Origin: Streptomyces marokkonensis
GTDB taxonomy: Bacteria > Actinomycetota > Actinomycetes > Streptomycetales > Streptomycetaceae
Assembly: GCF_008312835.1 (NCBI RefSeq)
Contig: NZ_VSKS01000020.1
Coordinates: 92,794 to 156,793 of the forward strand
Length of the DNA stretch: 64,000 nt
Direction: 5' to 3'
The notes under the pieces were generated by a model that did not search any database, was not told the DNA's origin, and saw only the letters and a program-made list of their open reading frames with translations. Position 1 is the first letter of the stretch. The number at the start of each line of letters is the position of its first letter. A program made the translations under genes and the position numbers. Shown here piece after piece: positions 17,949 to 25,256 of this stretch.

Positions 17949-18135
17949 TTGGTCACGCGCCCGGCACCGATCCACGGTTTCCGGGCCGGGGTGGGCCTCC
18001 CCTTGGTGGAGCCCCGGGCACCGGACCACGGCGCGCCGGTTCGGGACACGCCCGTCCGGGTGCTCCGAGGGGGATTGTCAGTGGGCGGTGGAAGACTCGC
18101 CAGAGCAGGCGACCGGACCGCTCGGAGGAGGCACC

Positions 18136-18930
18136 ATGCTCACCACAGACTTCGTCAACGGCGCCCCGAACTGGATCGACGTCGGCACCACCGACATCGA
18201 GGGCGCCGTGTCCTTCTACGCCGGCCTGTTCGGCTGGGAGTTCCGCTCGGCGGGGCCCGACGCCGGGGGTTACGGGTTCTTCGAGCTGGCCGGGCGGATC
18301 GTCGCGGGCGGTATGCGGACCACACCGGACCAGGGCCCGCCCGCGTGGACCGTCCACTTCCGGACCCCCGACGCGGACGCCACCGCGAAGGCCGCCCAGC
18401 AGGCCAGGGGCAGCGTGCTCATGCCGCCCATGGACGTGATGGACCAGGGGAGGACGGCGATCCTCGCCGATCAGGCGGGCGTCCCCTTCGGCATCTGGGA
18501 GCCGGCGCGGCGCAAGGGCGTCGAGGCGGCCGGCGAGGCCGGCTCGCTGTGCTGGGTCGAGCTCTACACCCCCGACATCGCCCGGACCGCCGCCTTCTAC
18601 CACTCCACCCTCGGCTGGGAGACCTCGGCCGTGACCTTCCCCGGCGGCGTCTACACGTCCGTCAACCCCGCCGGAACGGGGGACGAGGGCATGTTCGGCG
18701 GACTGGTCCCGCTGGCCGACGATCCCGTCGAGGCGCGCAGCGGACACCCCTACTGGCTGCCCTACATCGGTGTGGAGGACCCGGACGCCGTCGTCGACAG
18801 GGCCGTCGAGCTGGGCGGCAGCGTGCGGATGCCCGCCACGTCCCTGGCCGGGGTCGGCCGCCTCGCCCGTCTGGAGGATCCGTACGGCGCGCGCTTCGCG
18901 GTCCTCAGGGGCGACCCGCGCCAGACCTGA
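18136..18930 (+). CDS. VOC (glyoxalase/bleomycin-resistance fold) family protein
   Basis: The 264-residue protein carries two tandem vicinal-oxygen-chelate domains. The first begins NWIDVGTTDIEGAVSFYAGLFGWEF; the second begins CWVELYTPDIARTAAFYHSTLGWE at about residue 140. Each ends with a short 'DPYGARFAV' or 'DQAGVPFGIWEP' strand. This arrangement matches the hydroxylase- and glyoxalase-like VOC proteins common in Streptomyces, whose substrates are mostly unknown. GGAGGAGG lies 4 nt before the ATG, which sets the start 48 bases inside a longer open frame. It could be a small-molecule binding or antibiotic-sequestration protein; no neighbour helps to decide. Confidence 0.88.
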   Translation: MLTTDFVNGAPNWIDVGTTDIEGAVSFYAGLFGWEFRSAGPDAGGYGFFELAGRIVAGGMRTTPDQGPPAWTVHFRTPDADATAKAAQQARGSVLMPPMDVMDQGRTAILADQAGVPFGIWEPARRKGVEAAGEAGSLCWVELYTPDIARTAAFYHSTLGWETSAVTFPGGVYTSVNPAGTGDEGMFGGLVPLADDPVEARSGHPYWLPYIGVEDPDAVVDRAVELGGSVRMPATSLAGVGRLARLEDPYGARFAVLRGDPRQT

Positions 18931-19066
18931 ACACCGGCGCGCCGCCGTGCGCGGCGTGTTCCCCGGCGCCATCCTCATGCCTGAGGACCGCCGAAGGACC
19001 CCCTGCGGAAGCCGCGTTGATTCGGCGTTGATCGAACGTTTTTCGCCGTCCGGCACGCTTCCGGCC

Positions 19067-19312
19067 ATGCACATCGACACATACCCCTCGCCCGACCTCA
19101 CCTGGCAGGAGGAGGCGCTGTGCGCGCAGACGGGAGGAGACTTCTTCTTCCCCGAGCCGGGCAGCTCGGTCCGCGAGGCCAAGCGCATCTGCGGTCTCTG
19201 CCCGATCCGCGTCACCTGCCTCGAGTACGCCCTGACCAACGACATGCGCTTCGGTGTCTGGGGCGGTCTGTCGGAGAAGGAACGCCTGGAACTGCGGCGC
19301 GTGGGAAGGTAG
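19067..19312 (+). CDS. WhiB-like iron-sulfur regulator (Wbl family)
   Basis: An 81-residue Wbl protein. The four cysteines that hold the [4Fe-4S] cluster are present: one in EEALCAQTG (about residue 19) and the triad RICGLCPIRVTC (C-x2-C-x5-C). The downstream GVWGG turn (FGVWGGLSEKERLELRR) with its basic tail is the family's sigma-factor/DNA contact region. Wbl proteins regulate development, redox response or antibiotic resistance in actinobacteria, usually by binding region 4 of the principal sigma factor. I do not assign a specific paralog. No strong ribosome binding site is seen before the ATG. It lies upstream of the zinc-ribbon SDR gene, 179 bp apart. Confidence 0.93.
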   Translation: MHIDTYPSPDLTWQEEALCAQTGGDFFFPEPGSSVREAKRICGLCPIRVTCLEYALTNDMRFGVWGGLSEKERLELRRVGR

Positions 19313-19491
19313 TTCCACCCGTCACGGCACCCCCCGTCGCACCGGGGAAAACCGGTACGGGCGATGCCGCCCCCGTGGCTAGGATCGCTCCGCGAGGTCG
19401 GCAGCGCGCAGGTGAGCGCACCTCCAGGGCGTGAGGCGCACACCGGTCCGGTCCGGGCCCGGCCCTCGCACGACACACACGGGGGCGTCTC

Positions 19492-20820
19492 ATGGGCGAC
19501 GGCATCACCGAGGAAGAGCTGTCCGCCTTCCACCGCACGGTCGGCCGCCTGCGCCGGCTGCCCGCCGACGATCCGGTGCGCCTGCACGCCGAACATGTGG
19601 CTGCCTCCTTCGTCCGCGACGGCCAGGCCCGACGCCGCAGGGCCCGCAACGAGGCCGTGTCCGCGGCCGACGCCGAGACGATGGCCGCCACGGCCACCGG
19701 TGCCCCGCACCGCCGCGAGGACGCCCCGCTGGTGGCGCCGGGCAGCCCGGGTGTCTACCGCAGGGCCCGCCACTGCTATGTCTGCAAGTCGTCCTATCGA
19801 CAGGTCGACGCCTTCTACCACCGGCTCTGCCCGGGCTGCGCGGTCGACAACCGCACCCGGCGCGCACTCGCCACCGACCTGACCGGCCGCCGCGCCCTGC
19901 TCACCGGCGGCCGGGTGAAGATCGGCTTCCAGCTGGCCCTCATGATGCTGCGCGACGGCGTGGAGCTGATCGTCACCAGCCGCTTCCCGCACGACACGGT
20001 GCGCCGCTTCCGGGCCGACCCGGACAGCGGCACGTGGCTCGACCGGCTCCACATACTCGCCGTCGACCTGCGCGACCCCCGCCAGGTCCTGGGGCTGTGC
20101 GAGGAACTGCGCCGCGAGGGCGCGCCCCTCGACATCCTCGTCAACAACGCCGCGCAGACCGTACGGCGGCCGCCGGAGTCGTACGCGCTGCTCGCCTCCG
20201 GGGAGCGGGACCGGCTGCCCGAGGGCGCACGGCAGGCGCCGGGCTTCACCCCGATGCGGATGCTCGGCGACGGGCGCGCCACGCTGCCGGCGGCCCTGCG
20301 GGAGGCCGACGAGGCCGGGCTGCTGCCCGACCCGTCCCCGGAGAACTCCTGGTCGGCCCGGCTCGGAGCGCTCGACCCCGCCGAGGTCCTGGAGACACAG
20401 CTCGTCAACGCGCTCGCCCCGGCGCTGCTCTGCGACCGGCTGTTGCCCCTGCTGCTCGCCTCACCGCACCCGCGGCGCTACGTCGTCAACGTGACCGCGG
20501 TGGAGGGCCGGTTCGCGGTGCGCAACAAGATGCCGGGACATCCGCACACCAACATGGCCAAGGCCGCACTCAACATGCTCACCCGCACCAGCGCGTCCGA
20601 CCTCGCCGGGCAGGGCGTGTACATGTGCGCCGTGGACACCGGCTGGATCACCGACGAGAACCCGGCGCCGAAGAAGTCCCGCATGGCGCGGGCCGGATTC
20701 CGCACCCCGCTGGACGTCGTCGACGGGGCGGCCCGGGTGTACGACCCCATCGTGCGGGGAGAGGCCGGGGACCCGGTGGCCGGCGTGTTCCTGAAGGACT
20801 ACCAGGAGGCGGACTGGTGA
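19492..20820 (+). CDS. Zinc-ribbon-containing SDR-like protein with altered catalytic residues
   Basis: This 442-residue protein combines an N-terminal helical region, a four-cysteine zinc ribbon (CYVCKSSYRQVDAFYHRLCPGC, about residues 96-117) and a short-chain dehydrogenase Rossmann domain (ALLTGGRVKIGFQLALMML, VDLRDP, DILVNNAAQTVRR). In ordinary SDRs the catalytic Tyr-x3-Lys and a Ser complete the active site. Here the Lys sits in PHTNMAKAALNM, where Thr occupies the Tyr position, and the usual Ser strand reads NVTAVEGRF. It may be catalytically inactive, use another mechanism, or serve as a scaffold. I recall similar proteins in other phyla with the same HTNMAK sequence, which argues against random decay. 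It ends at a hairpin shared with the convergent desaturase gene. Confidence 0.82.
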   Translation: MGDGITEEELSAFHRTVGRLRRLPADDPVRLHAEHVAASFVRDGQARRRRARNEAVSAADAETMAATATGAPHRREDAPLVAPGSPGVYRRARHCYVCKSSYRQVDAFYHRLCPGCAVDNRTRRALATDLTGRRALLTGGRVKIGFQLALMMLRDGVELIVTSRFPHDTVRRFRADPDSGTWLDRLHILAVDLRDPRQVLGLCEELRREGAPLDILVNNAAQTVRRPPESYALLASGERDRLPEGARQAPGFTPMRMLGDGRATLPAALREADEAGLLPDPSPENSWSARLGALDPAEVLETQLVNALAPALLCDRLLPLLLASPHPRRYVVNVTAVEGRFAVRNKMPGHPHTNMAKAALNMLTRTSASDLAGQGVYMCAVDTGWITDENPAPKKSRMARAGFRTPLDVVDGAARVYDPIVRGEAGDPVAGVFLKDYQEADW

Positions 20821-20844
20821 CCGGCACACCGGGAAACGCCGGTC
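20819..20844. terminator. Hairpin between the SDR and desaturase genes
   Basis: GACCGGC (20819-20825) pairs perfectly with GCCGGTC (20838-20844) across a 12-base loop, starting in the stop codon of the SDR-like gene. The two flanking genes converge here, so it may serve both strands. No T-run follows. Confidence 0.45.
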
Positions 20845-20860
20845 CGAAACCGCCCGCGCC

Positions 20861-21838
20861 TCAGCTCTGACCGGCGCGGGCCGCCATCCGGGCCTTGCGG
20901 GCCGCCAGCTTCTCGTCGAATTTCGAGGCCTCCGCGTCCAGGCCGCCCATGAACAGACCCAGTTCCTCCTGCGCCTTGACGCCCTCGGGGCCCAGCCCGT
21001 CGATCTCCAGGACCTTCAGGAAGCGCAGCACCGGCTGAAGCACGTCGTCGTGGTGGATGCGCAGGTTGTACACCTCGCCGATGGCCATCTGCGCGGCCGC
21101 CCGCTCGAACCCGGGGATGCCGTGACCGGGCATCCGGAAGTCGACCACGACGTCGCGCACCGCCTGCATCGTGAGGTCCGGCGCGAGTTCGAAGGCCGAC
21201 TTCATCAGGTTGCGGTAGAAGATCATGTGCAGGTTCTCGTCGGTCGCGATGCGGGCCAGCATGCGGTCGCAGACCGGGTCACCGGACTGGTGGCCGGTGT
21301 TGCGGTGCGAGATGCGGGTGGCCAGCTCCTGGAAGGCGACGTAGGCGATCGAGTGCAGCATCGAGTGCCGGTTGTCCGACTCGAAGCCCTCACTCATGTG
21401 CGCCATGCGGAACTGCTCCAGCTTGTCCGGGTCCACCGCCCGCGAGGCGAGCAGGTAGTCCCGCATCACGATGCCGTGCCGGCCCTCCTCGGCCGTCCAG
21501 CGGTGCACCCAGGTGCCCCAGGCGCCGTCCCGGCCGAACAGCGTGGCGATCTCGTGGTGGTAGCTGGGGAGGTTGTCCTCGGTCAGCAGGTTCACCACGA
21601 GCGCGATGCGGCCGACCTCGGTGACCTTCGACTGCTCCTTGTCCCAGGCCTCGCCGTCCTCGAAGAAGCCGGGGAAGTTACGGGCGTCGCTGAACGGCAC
21701 GTACTCGTGCGGCATCCAGTCCTTGGCGACCTTCAGGTGCCGGTTGAGCTCCTGCTCGACCACTTCCTCCAGGGCGTACAACAGCCGCGCGTCGGTCCAG
21801 ACGGAAGGGCTGCCGAGGTGGGGAGAGGCGATCGTCAC
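20861..21838 (-). CDS. Acyl-ACP desaturase (soluble di-iron, DesA-type)
   Basis: A 325-residue soluble fatty acyl-ACP desaturase, which would introduce a double bond into acyl-ACP using O2 and ferredoxin. Di-iron ligand motifs are visible: TEDNLPSYHHE (ExxH), TAEEGRHG (E-E-x-x-H), ATRISHRNTGHQSGD, and ATDENLHMIFYRN (DENxxH). The length and N-terminus (ALEEVVEQELNRHLKVAKDWMPHEYVPFSD) match the plant/actinobacterial stearoyl-ACP desaturase family. Its upstream region contains 2.7 copies of a 15-bp repeat likely bound by a lipid-responsive repressor. The ferredoxin partner is not in the window. Confidence 0.93.
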   Translation of the reverse strand: MTIASPHLGSPSVWTDARLLYALEEVVEQELNRHLKVAKDWMPHEYVPFSDARNFPGFFEDGEAWDKEQSKVTEVGRIALVVNLLTEDNLPSYHHEIATLFGRDGAWGTWVHRWTAEEGRHGIVMRDYLLASRAVDPDKLEQFRMAHMSEGFESDNRHSMLHSIAYVAFQELATRISHRNTGHQSGDPVCDRMLARIATDENLHMIFYRNLMKSAFELAPDLTMQAVRDVVVDFRMPGHGIPGFERAAAQMAIGEVYNLRIHHDDVLQPVLRFLKVLEIDGLGPEGVKAQEELGLFMGGLDAEASKFDEKLAARKARMAARAGQS

Positions 21839-21901
21839 GTGTGACTCCAGGGGACGGGGACGTTCGGAGGTCCGGCGAGCGGTGCCGGGAACTTACGGAA
21901 T

Positions 21902-21946
21902 CGTAGGCTACGTAGCCGTAGGTTACGTAGCCGTAGGTTAAGGCCG
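21902..21946 (-). repeat. Tandem 15-bp repeat with embedded palindromes: candidate desaturase operator
   Basis: On the plus strand the units are CGTAGGCTACGTAGC (21902), CGTAGGTTACGTAGC (21917) and a partial CGTAGGTTAAGGCCG (21932). Each joins its neighbour around TACGTA, and GGCTACGTAGCC (21906-21917) is a perfect 12-bp palindrome. The block lies 64-108 bp upstream of the acyl-ACP desaturase ATG, where a promoter is expected. Palindromes spaced by 15 bp suggest cooperative binding of a dimeric regulator, possibly a TetR-family lipid sensor; the regulator is not identifiable here. Confidence 0.65.
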
Positions 21947-22049
21947 CCGTAAAGACACCTGATCAGCGGGGTCCCCTCGGTGCGGCGTGGCGCGCCCCGG
22001 GGCCTCGGAGCCGCAGGTCGCTGCGCCGTACGGGTGACACGGCCGCGGG

Positions 22050-22826
22050 TCAGGCGTACAGCTCCCGCAGGCGCACCGAGAGGCACGTCACACAGCCCTC
22101 GAGCTTCTCGAACTCGCCGATGTCCACCAGGACCGGCTCGTAACCGAGATCCGCGAACAGCTCGGCGGTCTTCGGCGCGCTCGCCGCCATCAGCAGCCTG
22201 TCCCCGCCGAGCAGCACCACATGCGCCCCGGACTCCTCCGGCACCGGCAGGAGGCGCGGGAACAGCGAGGGCGCGTCCATGTTCGGGACGTGCCCGACGA
22301 CCGTCCCGTCCGGCAGCGCGGTGACCGCCGACTTCAGATGCAGCACCTTGGCGACCGGCACCGCGACCACCCGCGCCCCCAGCGGCTCGAACGCGGCCCG
22401 CACCTGCTGCACCCCGGCGGCGTTGGTGCGCCCGCCCCGGCCCACGTACACCGTGTCGCCGACCTTCAGCACATCGCCGCCGTCCAGCGTGCCCGGCTCC
22501 CAGACCCAGTTCACCGAACAGCCCAGCGACGCCACGGCCTCCTCGACCCCGGGCGTCTCCCCGCGCCGCGACTCGGCACCGGAGCGGGCGATCAGCGCCA
22601 CGTTCCGGTACATCACCACCGTGTCCTCCACGAACACCGAGTCCGGGCAGTCCCCGGCCGGGTCCACCTCGATCGTCTCCCAGCCGTGGGTGCGCAGCGC
22701 CTCCGTGTACGCCTCCCACTGCTCCACCGCGCGGTCGAAGTCGACGCCTTCCCGCTCGATGTGCGTCACCAGCCCTTCGGCCAGACGGGGAGCGGGGCGG
22801 CGGACGAGGGCCTTCTTGCTGGGCAC
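22050..22826 (-). CDS. Dimethylarginine dimethylaminohydrolase (DDAH)
   Basis: A 258-residue enzyme of the DDAH branch of the guanidino-group-modifying superfamily, hydrolysing N-omega-methylated arginines to citrulline plus methylamines. The catalytic cysteine is in the C-terminal EGCVTCLSVRL (Cys248), the catalytic histidine in VLHLKSAVT (about 160), and the substrate-binding acidic loop in DCPDSVFVEDTVV. The GTG start is supported by GAAAGG about 8 bases upstream and by a resulting length of 258, which equals what I remember for the S. coelicolor enzyme. Longer frames starting upstream have no ribosome binding site. It lies downstream of the UvrA-like gene on the same strand with a 155-bp gap, so it probably has its own promoter. 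Confidence 0.9.
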   Translation of the reverse strand: MPSKKALVRRPAPRLAEGLVTHIEREGVDFDRAVEQWEAYTEALRTHGWETIEVDPAGDCPDSVFVEDTVVMYRNVALIARSGAESRRGETPGVEEAVASLGCSVNWVWEPGTLDGGDVLKVGDTVYVGRGGRTNAAGVQQVRAAFEPLGARVVAVPVAKVLHLKSAVTALPDGTVVGHVPNMDAPSLFPRLLPVPEESGAHVVLLGGDRLLMAASAPKTAELFADLGYEPVLVDIGEFEKLEGCVTCLSVRLRELYA

Positions 22827-22981
22827 GGCTTGCGCCTTTCGCGTCGGACGGGGCATGTCTTGGCGGCGCCGGGGAGTCCGCGCGGTGGCCGGTCCCCCGC
22901 GGGCGTCGGCGCTGCCATCATGCAGGGCGGATCCGGACGGGACCACCCCGGCGGCCATGACGTGTACCACCGGTAACGGTC

Positions 22982-25246
22982 TCAGCGCGCGGCGCGCCGC
23001 AGATGCTCCGCCGTGAAGGACCCCTCGGCGGCGAGCAGTTCGGCCGGTGTTCCCTCGAACACCACCCGGCCGCCGTCCCTCCCGCCGTCCGGGCCGAGGT
23101 CGATCACCCAGTCGGCGCGTGCGACGACATCGAGGTTGTGCTCGACGACGACGACCGTGTTGCCCGCGTCGACCAGCCGGTCCAGGAGGCCGACGAGACC
23201 GTCCACGTCCGCCATGTGCAGCCCGGTCGTCGGCTCGTCGAGCACGTACACCACGCCCTCGCGGTGCAGCCGGGTGGCGAGCTTGATCCGCTGCCGCTCA
23301 CCGCCGGACAGGGTGGACAGCGGCTGGCCCAGCGTGAGGTAGGTGAGGCCGACGTCCCGCAGGGCGCGCAGCCGGCGCCGTGCGCCCGAGTCGTGGAAGA
23401 AGTCCAGAGCCTCCTCGGCGGTCATCCCCAGCACGTCGGCGACGGAGCGGCCGCCGACGGTCAGGCGCAGCACCTCGTCCTTGAACCGCCGCCCCTCACA
23501 GGTGTGGCACGTCGTCGTCACCGGGTCCATGAAAGCGAGGTCGGTGTACAGGATTCCGCGGCCCCCGCAGGTCTCGCAGGCGCCGTCGGAGTTGAAGCTG
23601 AACAGCCCCGGTTCGGCACCCGTCTCCCGCGCGAAGATCTTCCGTACCGTGTCCATGATCCCGAGATACGTCGCCGGGGTGGACCGCGCGGAGATGCCGA
23701 TCGAGGACTGGTCGACCACCACGGCGTCCCCATGGGCGGCGGTGAACTCGGCGACCAGTGTGCTCTTGCCCGAGCCCGCCACCCCCGTCACCGCGGTGAG
23801 CACACCGGCCGGGAACCGCACGGTGACGTCGCGCAGATTGTGCCGGTCGGCCCCCTTCACCCACAGCTCGCCCGTCGCCTCCCGCACCGCGCTCCTGACC
23901 GCCGTACGCCGTCCCAGGCACCGCCCGGTCAGGGTGCCCGAGGCGGCCAGTTCCCGCGGTGTCCCCTCGAACACCACTCTGCCGCCCTCGGCGCCCGCCC
24001 CCGGCCCCATGTCGACGACGTGGTCGGCCAGCGCGATGACGTCCGGGTCGTGCTCCACGACCAGCACGGTGTTGCCCTTGTCGCGCAGTCGCAGCAGCAG
24101 TTCCCCGAGCCGGTGGACGTCGCGCGGATGCAGTCCGACGCTGGGCTCGTCGAAGATGTACGTCATCCCGGTCAGGCTGGACCCGAGGTGCCGGACCGTC
24201 TTCAGCCGCTGCCCCTCACCGCCGGAGAGCGTGGACGTCTCCCGGTCGAGGCTCAGGTAACCGAGTCCGATGCGCTCGATCCGCTCGAGCGCGGCGACGG
24301 CGGCCCCGGCGACGGGCCCGGCCACCGGGTCGTCGATCTCCCGCAGCACGGCGGCGAGATCGGTGACCTGCATCCCGGCGCAGTCGGCGATGGACCGCCC
24401 GCCGATCCGGGAGGCCAGCGCCGCCTCGTTCAGCCTGGCCCCGCGGCAGGCGGGGCAGACGCCCTCGGCCAGGAACTCCCGCACCATGTCCCGGGTCCTC
24501 TGGCTCATCGCGGCCAGGTCCCGCTTCAGGTAGAGCCGTTCGAAGCGGTCGGCGAGCCCTTCGTACTCCGTGGTCCAGGTGCCGCCCGTACCGTTGACGG
24601 TGACCTTGCTGCCGGGCCGCCCCCGCATCAGGAAGCGCCGTTCGCCGGCGGTGAACTCCCGCACCGGCTTGTGCGGGTCCAGCTCGTCGCTGTTGGTGTA
24701 CGCCTGCCCCTGCCAGGTCCCCGCGGCGAACGGCGGGAAGCGGACCGCCCCCTCCGCCAGGGAGCGGTCCGCGTCGAGGATGCGGTCCCAGTCCGGACGC
24801 ACGGTCCGGCCCAGGCCGTCGCACTCACGGCACATGCCCGACGGGTCGTTGAACGAGTACGCCGTCGCCGGCCCGGCGCTCGGTGTGCCGTGCCGGGAGA
24901 ACAGCACCCGCAGCACCGAGTAGACGTCCGTCATCGTGCCCACCGTCGACCGCGAGTGGCCGCCGACCGGCCGCTGGTCGACGACGATCGCGGGCGTCAG
25001 GTCCTCCAGGGCCTCCGCGTGCGGTCGCTCGTACCTGGGCAGCCGGTTGCGGACGAACCACGTGAACGTCTCGTTGAGCTGCCGCTGCGACTCGACCGCG
25101 ATCGTGTCGAAGACGACCGACGACTTCCCCGACCCCGAAACGCCGGTGAACACGGTCAGCCGGCCTTTCGGGATGCGGAGCGTGACGTCCTTGAGGTTGT
25201 TCTCCCCGGCCCCGGTGATGGTGATGTACTCGCTGGACTGGCTCAT
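22982..25246 (-). CDS. UvrA-like ABC ATPase (drug-resistance/UvrA2 type)
   Basis: The 754-residue protein has two UvrA-type nucleotide-binding halves: Walker A GVSGSGKSS near residue 35 and GVAGSGKST near 480, with signatures LSGGEGQRLK and LSGGERQRIKLA. Zinc-finger cysteines are CRECDGLG, CPACRGARL, CETCGGRG and CHTCEGRR. It is about 200 residues shorter than true UvrA (around 950-1,000 aa), consistent with loss of UvrB-interaction regions, as in UvrA2 and the antibiotic-resistance proteins of the DrrC class. Those bind DNA-intercalated drugs and release or flag them. It starts 10 nt after the ABC-F stop codon, so the two are co-transcribed. Confidence 0.87.
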   Translation of the reverse strand: MSQSSEYITITGAGENNLKDVTLRIPKGRLTVFTGVSGSGKSSVVFDTIAVESQRQLNETFTWFVRNRLPRYERPHAEALEDLTPAIVVDQRPVGGHSRSTVGTMTDVYSVLRVLFSRHGTPSAGPATAYSFNDPSGMCRECDGLGRTVRPDWDRILDADRSLAEGAVRFPPFAAGTWQGQAYTNSDELDPHKPVREFTAGERRFLMRGRPGSKVTVNGTGGTWTTEYEGLADRFERLYLKRDLAAMSQRTRDMVREFLAEGVCPACRGARLNEAALASRIGGRSIADCAGMQVTDLAAVLREIDDPVAGPVAGAAVAALERIERIGLGYLSLDRETSTLSGGEGQRLKTVRHLGSSLTGMTYIFDEPSVGLHPRDVHRLGELLLRLRDKGNTVLVVEHDPDVIALADHVVDMGPGAGAEGGRVVFEGTPRELAASGTLTGRCLGRRTAVRSAVREATGELWVKGADRHNLRDVTVRFPAGVLTAVTGVAGSGKSTLVAEFTAAHGDAVVVDQSSIGISARSTPATYLGIMDTVRKIFARETGAEPGLFSFNSDGACETCGGRGILYTDLAFMDPVTTTCHTCEGRRFKDEVLRLTVGGRSVADVLGMTAEEALDFFHDSGARRRLRALRDVGLTYLTLGQPLSTLSGGERQRIKLATRLHREGVVYVLDEPTTGLHMADVDGLVGLLDRLVDAGNTVVVVEHNLDVVARADWVIDLGPDGGRDGGRVVFEGTPAELLAAEGSFTAEHLRRAAR

Positions 25247-25256
25247 ACCGCCGACG

